Source of the DNA: DATESZ01 sp035283845
GTDB taxonomy: Bacteria; Desulfobacterota; Syntrophia; Syntrophales; JACQWR01
Length of the DNA stretch: 55,239 bases
NCBI GenBank assembly: GCA_035283845.1
Contig: DATESZ010000155.1
Coordinates: forward strand, 1-55,239
Direction of reading: 5' to 3'
Both the position numbers and the translations under genes were made by a program. Of the stretch, positions 19,169-27,791 are shown one piece after another (within the stretch, counting starts at the first letter, position 1; the number at the start of each line of letters is the position of its first letter). The notes beneath the pieces were generated by a model, which was not told where the DNA came from, did no database searches, and was given only the letters and a program-made list of their open reading frames with translations.

Positions 19169-19410
19169 ATAAGGCCCTCCTTATCCTCTCGATACTGACG
19201 TTTCACTCGAAAATGCGCATCTAAGTATTCGATTTCCTTATATTCACCTGTGTAGCCATTTTCATTCTCATTTGTGTCGGGTACCGTCATGAGGGTTTCA
19301 CCTGAAAATACCTTTCACCCTCCCCCTCACCCCCTCCCCTTGAGGGAGGGGGAAGGGGGAGGGGTAATTTTCATTCTCCTTTGTGACGGACACCGTCATG
19401 AGGGTTTCAC
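19169..19410. repeat. 113-bp GC-rich repeat, copy B (19297-19409), with a second partial arm
   Basis: Positions 19297-19409 repeat 6182-6294 with one visible mismatch. In addition the arm TTTTCATTCTC.TTTGTG followed by ACCGTCATGAGGGTTTCAC occurs twice here, at about 19259-19300 and 19369-19410, flanking the GC-rich hairpin. The gap also has to hold the promoter of the downstream block; I see no convincing -35/-10 pair. Confidence 0.82.
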
Positions 19411-20724
19411 TTAATTGCCGGCGCCCTGCTCTTCAGGGACTGGCCCCGGCCCCTCAGCGTCTGCCACATTCGTGGGCATTTCCTGGCCGTTGGCGATTTC
19501 GTGCTTCTTCTTTATCCACCATGCCTTCAGGCGATTGACATCGGCGAGACGGTCTTTGGCATCGTCACTTTTACTGACCTCCAGTGTTTCACCGGTAATC
19601 CTTTCCAGAGTCACGAGCACCTTGTCACGGATGTCCTGTGCATCGTCATTCAGAAGCCGGATCAACGGCAGCACTGCATCCTGGTTCCGGATGTTTTCCA
19701 GAGCCTGGATGGCGCTTTTGCGGACGCGCAGGTCGCAATCGGCGGCCGCTACCTGCAATAACGACGAGATGGCCTCCTGGGATTCAATCCAGCCCAGAAA
19801 CATTGCCGAGGAATTGCGCACTTCCATATTTTCATCCTTAAGGGCCTCAATGAGCAGCGGCGCGGCTGAGGCTTGTCCCACCTTGTAAAGCCCCCGGACA
19901 CAAGCGTTGCGTACCCCGGCATATGGATGTTTGATATTGCGCTGGCAGACGGTTAAAACTTCGGCATCATCGATCTGAATAAGGGCATTGATAATCTCTG
20001 CCTGCAGCTCCTGGTCGTTGATGGCGAGGGCTTCCTTCAGAACGGGACCCGCATGCTTGTTGCCCAGCTTGCCAAGTTCGCTGACGGCCAGTCGCTTGAC
20101 ATCCGTTTCGGCTTCGATAAGATCGCGCAGCGCCTTTTCAAAAATAACGGCGTCGGACCGCAGGGTGAAAGTTGCCTTTTTGGTGCTGCTCTCGGCAACC
20201 GAGCTAATACGCTTGAAAAGCTGTCCCTCGATCGCGCCGCGGGGCTTGACGGAAAATTTCGCCAGGGGCAATCCCTGCCGCTCTGCGGTTTCAAGCTCCG
20301 CCAGATATTTGTTCAATGCGCTGCTCTCGGACTCCAGCATCTTGATTTTTTCGATAATCTCCTCGGCCTTGGCGGTTGCCAGCACGCCGTCAATATCATC
20401 AGTGCTTGATCCCATCTGGCCAATCTCCAGGTAGAGTTGGCGAATCCTGTTATCAATCATGGCCAGCTTGGCATGCACCTCGGCCTTGGTAAGACCGAAT
20501 TTTTTCCGTAGACCTCCCGTAAACATCCCGGCCGATTTTTTTGCACTATAGCCCATAAGCTGTTTCGTGGCACTGCCGACACCGCCCGCGACCCGCCCTG
20601 CATAACCGACGGATCTGCCCAAGGTCTTCACCGCAAACAACAGACCACTGCATAAAATATTGGCGACACCGCTCGACGCATTGCCTATAACGCCTCGTAA
20701 TTTATCGACATTATTATCCATCAT
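19411..20724 (-). CDS. HEAT-repeat protein with N-terminal LY..IG module
   Basis: The start is at the ATG pair at 20724, because GAGGGAGAGCC directly precedes it. A longer reading frame to 20937 lies inside the upstream gene. The 437-residue product has a Gly/Ala-rich, possibly amphipathic N-terminus (about 15-75), the motif RIRQLYLEIGQ (93-103), a coiled coil, then four to six HEAT/PBS-lyase-like repeats (for example KHPYAGVRNACVRGLYKVGQ and DLRVRKSAIQALENI). HEAT repeats form protein-binding solenoids. It overlaps the upstream gene by 11 bases. The product is probably an adaptor joining the LY..IG partner surface to other proteins. Confidence 0.87.
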   Translation of the reverse strand: MMDNNVDKLRGVIGNASSGVANILCSGLLFAVKTLGRSVGYAGRVAGGVGSATKQLMGYSAKKSAGMFTGGLRKKFGLTKAEVHAKLAMIDNRIRQLYLEIGQMGSSTDDIDGVLATAKAEEIIEKIKMLESESSALNKYLAELETAERQGLPLAKFSVKPRGAIEGQLFKRISSVAESSTKKATFTLRSDAVIFEKALRDLIEAETDVKRLAVSELGKLGNKHAGPVLKEALAINDQELQAEIINALIQIDDAEVLTVCQRNIKHPYAGVRNACVRGLYKVGQASAAPLLIEALKDENMEVRNSSAMFLGWIESQEAISSLLQVAAADCDLRVRKSAIQALENIRNQDAVLPLIRLLNDDAQDIRDKVLVTLERITGETLEVSKSDDAKDRLADVNRLKAWWIKKKHEIANGQEMPTNVADAEGPGPVPEEQGAGN

Positions 20725-21766
20725 TGGCTCTCCCTCTTTCATCTTTTTTAAAAGACGCCCCGTCTTCTGTGGGAACAGATAAATCGGCCCCATCGGGGGC
20801 AACGTCAGGGGGATTTTCCTGCTGGGGCAATGCCCCCTCCCCCGGATGATCAACACTTGGCTGATCAAGATGATCAAATGGTTCTTCCGGTTTGGCGCCT
20901 GAGTCTCCGGCAGCAACGCGGATATCCTCTTGAGCAATTGGTGGCGGGGCCTCTTTTTTCACCATCTGCGGACTCCTGGCCGCCTCCTTGCTCGCCGCGG
21001 CAACCTCGGCCAGATGGGTCTGCAGTTTCTGGATTTCTTCCTCGCTCTTTTGCAACTCCTCGATAAATGTGGATATCCTTTCCGTTTCAACAGGACCGCT
21101 GACCCAAGCATTTACTACTTCAGCGCCGATATCGACATACAGGCTGTTGATTCTTTTCTCGCCCCGGCGGATTTTTTGCCTGACCCCGCTGACTTCGACG
21201 GCGGGCTTGACGACGGAAACCGCTTCGCGGATAAATCCCGCCGCTGATTCGCCGGCCTTGAACACTCTGTTCAGTATCGCCCTGCCGTCTGCCGACGCCC
21301 ACTTGGCCTTGGCCGCCGCCGGCCCTGCCTGCCGCCGCTCAACTCCTGCCCGCTGTTTCACCGATGCGGCGCCATCACGGTAGGCCTCGGCATATTTGTG
21401 CATCAGAGGCGGCGCTTTCTTTGCAAGTTGGACGAAGGCGCCCAGCACATCGGACACCTTGTCACCGACACCGGCCGCGGCAGATCCCACTCCCTGGATT
21501 ACCCTGTCCTGTGTTCCCGCTGCTTCCTGTCGATTTTTCTTGGCCGGCGGTGGCATCTCGACATCCTGGCGCTGATAATAATCCGGCCTGGCAGAGGCAA
21601 CACCCTCCCGGAAAACCTCGGCCAATCGCAGCGTTAGAGCTGGCTTCTTTTCATCCGCTTCCAGAGAATAAGCGCCTCCGGTCCCATCATCGGCGGGGGG
21701 AGAGCCGGGCGATGATGATATTGTCTCTGGATTTTCAATGTTACCTGATGAGTTTTGTTCTTCCAT
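20714..21766 (-). CDS. Low-complexity protein with LY..IG motif
   Basis: AAAGGCAGG precedes the ATG of a 350-residue protein. It is mostly Ala/Pro/Glu/Lys-rich and likely disordered at both ends. The centre (about 165-250) holds a helical Ala-rich stretch, the motif RINSLYVDIGAEVV (205-218) and a short coiled coil. This central module is shared with the products at 19411 and 25416. The C-terminal 90 residues are acidic and Pro-rich. No catalytic motif is seen. It lies just upstream of, and overlaps, the HEAT gene. I regard it as a flexible linker member of the LY..IG family. Confidence 0.8.
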   Translation of the reverse strand: MEEQNSSGNIENPETISSSPGSPPADDGTGGAYSLEADEKKPALTLRLAEVFREGVASARPDYYQRQDVEMPPPAKKNRQEAAGTQDRVIQGVGSAAAGVGDKVSDVLGAFVQLAKKAPPLMHKYAEAYRDGAASVKQRAGVERRQAGPAAAKAKWASADGRAILNRVFKAGESAAGFIREAVSVVKPAVEVSGVRQKIRRGEKRINSLYVDIGAEVVNAWVSGPVETERISTFIEELQKSEEEIQKLQTHLAEVAAASKEAARSPQMVKKEAPPPIAQEDIRVAAGDSGAKPEEPFDHLDQPSVDHPGEGALPQQENPPDVAPDGADLSVPTEDGASFKKDERGRANDG

Positions 21767-21861
21767 AGGACCTGCCTTTCCGTAAAGAGATACTGCAAAA
21801 TTTTTAGGAAAGTTACATTATATATATGCAATGATTATTTGCAGTTACAACCTACACTGCC

Positions 21862-22650
21862 TCAGTTTTTCTGATTAAGAAAAACAATAGCAATAACCCC
21901 GGCGCTCCCCCCTGTGTCAAATGTCAAACTTAACTGCATGGTGACAAGAGAGCCGTCGCTCGTCTTTACATACACGTTATCGAAAAGCTGTTCACGGGCA
22001 GCATATTTTTCCCTGAAAAATGTTTTGATTGAGTCGGTTAATAAAAAAATCTCCTCGGCGTTCTTGCCCTTTATCTGGGCAAAATCGCTGCATTTTAAAA
22101 TTTCCAGCCCGGCCTTATTTACAAACTCAATCTTGTTGCTGGGCGAGACCAGGCACACGCCGTACAGGTAGGAATTAATAAAATTTTCACAAAATTTGAT
22201 GTTGTCCTTGACTTTTGTCACCGACTCCTTCATGCTCCTCGCGTCCTCGATCAGCTTCGCGAAGGACATTTCATTCTCGTAACGCCGGATGAGGTTTTCC
22301 GCCGTTTTGACCAGTTCGTCATCGTCCCAGGGCTTGCTGATATATTTATCCACTGCACCTTTGTTGATGGCGTCAATGGCAGCATTGACATCGGCATACC
22401 CGGTCAAGAGAATCTTTTTGCATTTAGGTTTTAATTCATTTATCTTTTTTAGAAGCTCAGTCCCCTCCATCTCCGGCATTCTCTGGTCAGAAATAACAAG
22501 CACGATGTCCTCTTCGGTAAAAATCCTCAACGCCTCAACACCGCTGGCGGCAGTTTTCACGTTATACACGTCCATAAAGGTATCATACAAAGAATTGAGA
22601 ATATCCTTCTCATCATCTACACATAAAATAGTCCGTTTTGCCGTGTTCAT
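21862..22650 (-). CDS. Response regulator with PAS output domain
   Basis: The ATG follows GGGGGAGC. Residues 1-120 form a receiver domain (LCVDDEKDIL; acceptor Asp in VLVISDQRMPEMEGTELL; LLTGYAD; KYISKPWDDDEL), of the type often paired with HD-GYP or sensor kinases. Residues about 150-260 form a PAS domain (GVCLVSPSNKIEFVNKAGLE). There is no enzymatic output. It lies in an AT-rich run of three signalling genes on the same strand and may pass signal to, or bind, the two kinases that precede it. Confidence 0.9.
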   Translation of the reverse strand: MNTAKRTILCVDDEKDILNSLYDTFMDVYNVKTAASGVEALRIFTEEDIVLVISDQRMPEMEGTELLKKINELKPKCKKILLTGYADVNAAIDAINKGAVDKYISKPWDDDELVKTAENLIRRYENEMSFAKLIEDARSMKESVTKVKDNIKFCENFINSYLYGVCLVSPSNKIEFVNKAGLEILKCSDFAQIKGKNAEEIFLLTDSIKTFFREKYAAREQLFDNVYVKTSDGSLVTMQLSLTFDTGGSAGVIAIVFLNQKN

Positions 22651-22761
22651 AAATTGCTCCCCCTTGTTATCCTTAAGAGTTGGTCGTATACTTCCTTAAA
22701 GTATAGCACTAAAATAATGGGTTATTCAAGCATTATCTGCATGTTATTGTTAACTAAATTT

Positions 22762-24108
22762 TTATTTCAATACCAGCAAGCTGATTGTAACCATTGTGCC
22801 TTCACCTAATTTACTTACCAGATTGATCTTACCTCCATGACGTTGTACTATTCTTTCCGTTATGGTGAGTCCGATCCCGGTTCCCGAACCGACGGGCTTG
22901 GTCGTGAAGAAAGGGGTAAATGCCTGCTTTAATGTTTCTTCGGACATCCCCGTTCCATAGTCAATAATCTTGATGATGATTTTTTTCCCCTCTTCATTAT
23001 ATGAGGTGAGCAACCTTACTGTGCCGTTATTTTGAACTGCGTCGCGCGCATTACCGATTATATGCAAAAGACATTGGTTTATCTCGCTGGGATAGCACGC
23101 AAACATGGGCACCTCATTAAATTCTTTAATATAATTTACGTTTCTATCTCCTCCATCATTCGTGGCGCACAAAATTTCCAGTGCCTGTTCTATACTTTGA
23201 TTGATATCTAAAAGCCCCTTAGCTTCCATATCTATCCGGGAAAAGCTTTTCAGGTTGCCGACGATCTTTATTATTCTTTCGATGCCCCTGCTTATCGTAT
23301 CAAATTTATTTTCCAGAGAATTCGTTAAATAGTCATAGTTTATCCCGGCCAGATAATCTTGGAAATCTTTGAAAAGGGGTTCCGGGAGCGGCTTATCATT
23401 CCAATAGGTGATTGCCCCGCTCATTTTATCCACCCCTTTTTTTAAAAAACTGATCGAGCTCTTTACAAAGCTCATCGGATTATTTATTTCATGGGCTATG
23501 CCTGCCGCCAAGGCGCCAATCCCCGCAATCCTGTCCAGTTCCAGGAGTTGCAGATCTATTTGTCTGAGCTCTTCTGTTTTTTCCTGCACCTTTCTTTCCA
23601 GCTCCTGATTAAATCTGGAGAGTTCTGCCGTTTCCCTTATTAACTTTTCTACAAAATGCCTGTCTGTTTCTCTCAGTTTTGCATTGAGGCCCCTTAATAA
23701 ATTTTTCGCCATGCCCAGATTCTTGTGGAAATAGTTCCAGAATTCAATTCCATGGATTATCCCGATCACACAATCCGTAGATGCCCTGACCGTTGCCATG
23801 CGTACGGTATTATCTATCAAGGCCATCTCGCCAAAAAAGCTGTTTTCTTCCAGGGTAGCTATATTTACTTCATGATAATCTTCTTCTACTACGAATATAC
23901 CGACGCTACCTATCAATAAAAGGACAATGAAATCCCCCTTATCCCCTTGATTAAAGATAGTTTCGTTGGCGCTCATTTGCATGACCTGTATTTTTTGTAA
24001 GGCGATATCCAACTGGTCTGCATCAAGGTTATTGAATACCTCATCATACTTAAACAAATCATTATTCTTAATATGTTCAGTGACTTCCTGAGATGGCAAT
24101 ATTACCAT
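22762..24108 (-). CDS. Histidine kinase with N-terminal cyclic-nucleotide-binding domain
   Basis: This 448-residue kinase begins with a CAP_ED/cNMP-binding domain (about 20-140; ENSFFGEMALIDNTVRMATV matches the phosphate-binding cassette). A coiled coil, a HisKA-type helix (AAGIAHEINNPMSF, phospho-His in AHEINNP) and an HATPase domain (IIDYGTGMSEETL, GSGTGIGLTI) follow. It has no transmembrane span, so it senses inside the cell. It sits between two receiver-containing genes. Codon use here is clearly more AT-rich than in the flanking scaffold genes. The ligand could be a cyclic nucleotide, but the fold also occurs without ligand. Confidence 0.9.
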   Translation of the reverse strand: MVILPSQEVTEHIKNNDLFKYDEVFNNLDADQLDIALQKIQVMQMSANETIFNQGDKGDFIVLLLIGSVGIFVVEEDYHEVNIATLEENSFFGEMALIDNTVRMATVRASTDCVIGIIHGIEFWNYFHKNLGMAKNLLRGLNAKLRETDRHFVEKLIRETAELSRFNQELERKVQEKTEELRQIDLQLLELDRIAGIGALAAGIAHEINNPMSFVKSSISFLKKGVDKMSGAITYWNDKPLPEPLFKDFQDYLAGINYDYLTNSLENKFDTISRGIERIIKIVGNLKSFSRIDMEAKGLLDINQSIEQALEILCATNDGGDRNVNYIKEFNEVPMFACYPSEINQCLLHIIGNARDAVQNNGTVRLLTSYNEEGKKIIIKIIDYGTGMSEETLKQAFTPFFTTKPVGSGTGIGLTITERIVQRHGGKINLVSKLGEGTMVTISLLVLK

Positions 24109-24153
24109 AATCCCTTATCTCAACTGAACTGGTCGCCTTCTTAGTAAGCATAT

Positions 24154-25350
24154 TTATTCGGTTTGGTGTACAGGGAACATTATTGTAAAAGTTGTGCCTT
24201 CTCCTAATTTACTTTTTACAGATAATGTCCCCTTATGTTGTTCTATAATTCCGTGGCTTATTGATAGACCTAAACCGGTGCCGCTTCCGACAGGCTTAGT
24301 TGTAAAAAACGGGTCAAAGATTTTATCGATAATATCATCGGGGATACCGCTTCCTGTATCAGAAATCTCTATTTTTACCATGCCATCTTCCATACCGGTC
24401 TTTATTTTTACCTCCCCCTTATCTTTTATAGCATGTCCGGCATTTACTAAGAGATTCATGAATACCTGGTTTATTCTGTCAATATAGCATTCAATTAAAG
24501 GGATCTCCCCATATTCTTTTTTAACCACTATTCTGTCATTATATTCATGTGTCAGAATATTTAAGGTAATATCTATCGCCGAATGAATATCGCTTTCGGC
24601 AAATTCGGCGGCATCTAACCTGGAAAATGTTTTGATATCCATGATAATCTTTTTCATTCTATCACCGCCAATCAGGGATATCTCTATCATCTCTGTTATC
24701 CTGGACTTTAGATACTCGTAATTAATATCTTCTTTAGCTTTATTTATTTTTTCTTTGACGTCTGCAGAGATATCCAACTTATCGTATATTTCCACCAGGT
24801 CGAGCACCTTTTTAATGAACTTGCTCAGATTGCCGAGATTGGCATGAATGAATGAAAGGGGGTTATTGATCTCGTGAGCAATACCTGCAATCATCTCGCC
24901 TAAGGATGCCATTTTAGCACTCTGGACTAATTGCGCTTCAATTCTTTTTCTCTCCTCAATTGACTTTCGAAACTGAGAATTCAACACCTCAAGGACAATT
25001 TTAGTTATCTGATCATGTGACCAGGGTTTCGTAATGTATTTATCAACTGAACCCTGGTTAATCGCTTCCACTATTGCCTGTAGATCGGCGTATCCGGTTA
25101 GCAGCACCTTGCCTGCCCGAGGGTACAATTCATTAACCTGTGCAAAAAACTCAACACCTGTAGTTTCCGGCATACGCTGATCAGATATGATAAGATCTAT
25201 ATGATTTCCGGAAAGAATAGTTAGCGCGTCTTTAGCATTATTTGCCCTGAATACATTATAATTTTTGTAAAATGTATAATATAAGAGATTAAGGATATCT
25301 TCATCATCGTCTACCAATAATATTGATTGATTTTTTTTATCATTATCCAT
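24154..25350 (-). CDS. Response regulator-histidine kinase hybrid (cytoplasmic)
   Basis: The 398-residue product has a receiver domain (3-120; LVDDDEDILNLL, LIISDQRMPETTGVEF, KYITKPWSHDQI), a coiled-coil linker, a kinase core with IAGIAHEINNPLSF, and HATPase motifs DTGSGIPDDI and GSGTGLGLSISHG. AGGAGCATATTTGC precedes the ATG. The receiver closely resembles that of the 21862 gene, and the kinase resembles that of the 22762 gene, so the three look like rearranged parts of one signalling set. They are strikingly AT-rich. The phosphorelay order is not determinable from sequence. Confidence 0.9.
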   Translation of the reverse strand: MDNDKKNQSILLVDDDEDILNLLYYTFYKNYNVFRANNAKDALTILSGNHIDLIISDQRMPETTGVEFFAQVNELYPRAGKVLLTGYADLQAIVEAINQGSVDKYITKPWSHDQITKIVLEVLNSQFRKSIEERKRIEAQLVQSAKMASLGEMIAGIAHEINNPLSFIHANLGNLSKFIKKVLDLVEIYDKLDISADVKEKINKAKEDINYEYLKSRITEMIEISLIGGDRMKKIIMDIKTFSRLDAAEFAESDIHSAIDITLNILTHEYNDRIVVKKEYGEIPLIECYIDRINQVFMNLLVNAGHAIKDKGEVKIKTGMEDGMVKIEISDTGSGIPDDIIDKIFDPFFTTKPVGSGTGLGLSISHGIIEQHKGTLSVKSKLGEGTTFTIMFPVHQTE

Positions 25351-25415
25351 GCAAATATGCTCCTAAAAACAGTAAGTGGCAGGGAGGAGGGGGGCATTTC
25401 ATATAAAAATTGTCA

Positions 25416-26270
25416 TCAGCGTCGCGATATCAATTCGATTATCTCGGATTTCGTCATCCTTTTGTCAGCCTCAATTCCCTTTTCGCTGCATATTTGCAAC
25501 AGATCGTTCTTTGTCAAAGTTTCCAGCTCAACAGTGGCCGCTGCTTCAGTTTCGGCTGCCGTCAATGTTGCACTGGCAAAGGGCGCATCCGATTCAGCCA
25601 TCTCTTTTGGCGGCTCCTGCTCCGGCGTTTCGGCTGCCTCCACAAGAATAACAGCAGATTCATCCGACTTGTTGTCTGTCGGCGCTTCGGCTTCCGGCTC
25701 CGCAGGTTCGGGAGCATCCGATGCCTGCTCCGGCGTCGGCGTTGCGGCCTCTTCCACAGCGACAGCTATTGTTTCTTCCGTCGCAGCGGCCATTGACGCT
25801 GAGCTGTCCTTCGGTAATTCAGTCATGTGTGATTCCTCTGTGTCCGCAGCCTGTTGTGCAGTCCGTTCCGGCATCGTCTTCACTCCCGCGGCAACAAGTT
25901 CTTGAGCCGCTTCTTTCTTGGCCGCGGCCGCTGCCTTTTCCTCTGCCTCAATTTCCTGGAGACGCTGTCTGATGTTATCTATTTCCGCCTGATGCTCGGT
26001 AACACGTCTTACCCCTGTCTTCGCGGCTGCCGAAAGATTTGTCCTGTCTTCTGACGTATCTGCGCGAAGCGCAACTTCCTTGCCTATCTCGAAGTACAGC
26101 CGCTCTATCTTCCTTTCATATTCTCTCAGCCGAGAACGGAGTGTTCCCTTTTCTCCGGGTAAAACAATGGTTTTGATCGAAGACGCCGCATCGTAAAAAT
26201 TCAAAAGCGCGGAGCCGCCAGCATTTAAAACCCGTGCTATGCCTCTGAGCAATACACCTCGCTGTTCCAT
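25416..26270 (-). CDS. LY..IG motif protein with C-terminal SAP-like domain
   Basis: AAAGGGGGAC precedes the ATG of a 284-residue protein. It starts with an amphipathic Gly/Ala-rich stretch (RGIARVLNAGGSALLNFYDA), then the shared motif KIERLYFEIGKEVALRA (54-70), a coiled coil (about 85-120), a long acidic Ala/Glu/Thr/Pro linker and a C-terminal SAP/HeH-like helix pair. That pair (LTKNDLLQICSEKGIEAD, MTKSEIIELI, 249-282) is of the kind often DNA-binding. The arrangement suggests a tether between a surface recognised by the LY..IG module and DNA or another partner. It is the first gene after the repeat at 26291, just downstream of parAB. Confidence 0.83.
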   Translation of the reverse strand: MEQRGVLLRGIARVLNAGGSALLNFYDAASSIKTIVLPGEKGTLRSRLREYERKIERLYFEIGKEVALRADTSEDRTNLSAAAKTGVRRVTEHQAEIDNIRQRLQEIEAEEKAAAAAKKEAAQELVAAGVKTMPERTAQQAADTEESHMTELPKDSSASMAAATEETIAVAVEEAATPTPEQASDAPEPAEPEAEAPTDNKSDESAVILVEAAETPEQEPPKEMAESDAPFASATLTAAETEAAATVELETLTKNDLLQICSEKGIEADKRMTKSEIIELISRR

Positions 26271-26290
26271 TAAGTCCCCCTTTCCTTTAT

Positions 26291-26357
26291 ATGAAAATCT
26301 CCCCCTCCCTTTATCCCTCCCCCTCGACGGGGGAGGGAGGGGTGGGGGTGATTCTCA
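26291..26357. repeat. GC-rich palindromic intergenic element
   Basis: ATGAAAATCTCC on the left and GGTGATTCTCAT on the right bound an inner CCCTCCCCCTCGACGGGGGAGGG hairpin. The flank to the right (CTTCGTTA and GCATGGGTG) is shared with the copies at 33395 and, less well, 8682. The element lies between parB and the SAP-like gene. Confidence 0.75.
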
Positions 26358-26391
26358 TGCTTCGTTAATCCAACCCCAAGCATGGGTGTCG

Positions 26392-27036
26392 TTATATGAT
26401 AAGCTCATCGATGATGTTTAAAAGATTTTGCAATTCCAGCAAAAGCTGGGTTTTCAGGCATTGCCAGCCTGGGTCAAATTTATCATAATGCCGACATTCA
26501 TCCTGTGTCTTCTCAGGTAAACGATTAAGTTTTATTGCCGCGGAAATAGCCGGCTGCGCTTTGCCAATGGCAACAGCGAGTTTTTCCTCGGTATAGCCGT
26601 GCTGCTCCATCATACAGCCCAGGGCCGCGGCCTCTTCCACAGGTTTGAGGTTTTCACGCTGCAGGTTCTCAATCAGCGAGATTTCCAGGGGATTGCCCTC
26701 GGTAAAAATGGCCGGGATCTTCTCCAGACCCGCCATTTTTGCCGCTCGCAAACGCCTGTTGCCGGCCACTAAAATGATCTGACCAGTTTTGGCTTTACGG
26801 ACGATAACGGGCTGGTACAACCTGTTGTGTTTGATCGAGTTGGCCAGCCCTTCGAGAGCTACCGGGTCAAAATATTTTTCCGGCAGTTCCGGGTCGGTAA
26901 GAATCAGGTTAATGTCCAACAGGTAATAACTGCCCTCCCGGCAGTCGTTCAGAATGGCCGGATGATCTTCCTGCCTTGGTCTTTCCTGTGCCAGCTTGGT
27001 TGTTTTGCCGGCTAATTTACTTCTAATGTCTGTCAT
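26392..27036 (-). CDS. parB: ParB/Spo0J-family partition protein
   Basis: This 214-residue protein has the ParB N-terminal domain with the CTPase/arginine motif region VAGNRRLRAAKMAGL, the box ENLQRENLKPVEEA and an HTH (YTEEKLAVAIGKAQPAISAA). The C-terminus is short (IDELII end) and lacks an evident separate dimerisation domain, as in some mobile-element ParBs. It overlaps parA by four bases. Chromosomal parAB are usually near gidAB/rnpA, which are absent here. This pair is therefore more likely dedicated to a local cargo, such as a plasmid-like locus or the magnetosome system. I found no clear parS nearby. Confidence 0.88.
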   Translation of the reverse strand: MTDIRSKLAGKTTKLAQERPRQEDHPAILNDCREGSYYLLDINLILTDPELPEKYFDPVALEGLANSIKHNRLYQPVIVRKAKTGQIILVAGNRRLRAAKMAGLEKIPAIFTEGNPLEISLIENLQRENLKPVEEAAALGCMMEQHGYTEEKLAVAIGKAQPAISAAIKLNRLPEKTQDECRHYDKFDPGWQCLKTQLLLELQNLLNIIDELII

Positions 27037-27788
27037 AGGCTTAGAAACTCACTAACAAGTTGTTCATAATCCTGTGAGCCGAGGCTATCGAGTTTGAAAT
27101 CGAAAATCGGCTCCTGGGCCATTTGGGATTGATTCAGGGCTTCATTGCGTCTGATATAGGTATTGAGGATCAAGTGCTTAAAAGGCTCTAACTGCTGGAA
27201 TACCCAGTCATTACTGATTTTGTTTCTGCTGTCGTACTTGGTCAGGAGGATCCGGATAAAATCGGTCTTGTTAAAGTCGCTGTTTTTTACATGTTCGATG
27301 GTTTCCATCAGATCGGCAAAACCGTCCAGGGCGTAGCGTCCCATTTCGCAAGGGACAATGATAAAATTGGCGGCATATAAGGAGTTGATCGTCAATGTTC
27401 CCAGGGTAGGCCGGCAGTCAATGACAATATAATCAAAATCAAGACCGTCAATGGCTTTTTTCAATAGGGTTTCTCTGAAAAGTTCCGGAGCTAATTGCTG
27501 CTCAATCTTATCGAGGTGGATATGTGAGGGGACAATAAACAGATTATCGGCTTTTGTCGGCAGAATCGCATCTCCGATAGGCTTTTTCCTGGCCAGGACG
27601 TCGATGATCGAGGCGGTAAAGCTCTCCGGCTCGATTCCTATGCCAATCGTTGAATGGGCCTGGGGGTCCATGTCAATTAACAAGGTCCTTTTGTCTTGCC
27701 GGGCCAGGCCTGCCGCAAAATTGATTGACGTAGTCGTCTTGCCCACTCCGCCTTTCTGATTGATGATGGCAATGATGTTTTTATTCAT
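27033..27788 (-). CDS. parA: ParA/Soj-family ATPase
   Basis: The 251-residue protein has the deviant Walker A NQKGGVGKTTTSINFA (10-25), Walker A' LIDMDPQAHST and Walker B DYIVIDCRPTLG. ParA dimers bind DNA nonspecifically with ATP and move cargo along the nucleoid. It is directly downstream of the TauE/SafE gene (3-base gap) and overlaps parB, so it is transcribed with the magnetosome genes. This supports, but does not prove, a job in magnetosome or island segregation. Note IDCRPTLG, where IDTPP/IDCPP is more usual. Confidence 0.9.
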   Translation of the reverse strand: MNKNIIAIINQKGGVGKTTTSINFAAGLARQDKRTLLIDMDPQAHSTIGIGIEPESFTASIIDVLARKKPIGDAILPTKADNLFIVPSHIHLDKIEQQLAPELFRETLLKKAIDGLDFDYIVIDCRPTLGTLTINSLYAANFIIVPCEMGRYALDGFADLMETIEHVKNSDFNKTDFIRILLTKYDSRNKISNDWVFQQLEPFKHLILNTYIRRNEALNQSQMAQEPIFDFKLDSLGSQDYEQLVSEFLSL

Positions 27789-27791
27789 ATC

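Noticed and set aside
20724..20937. N-terminal extension of the HEAT protein
   Set aside because: It lies within the upstream gene, and a strong ribosome site precedes the ATG pair at 20724.
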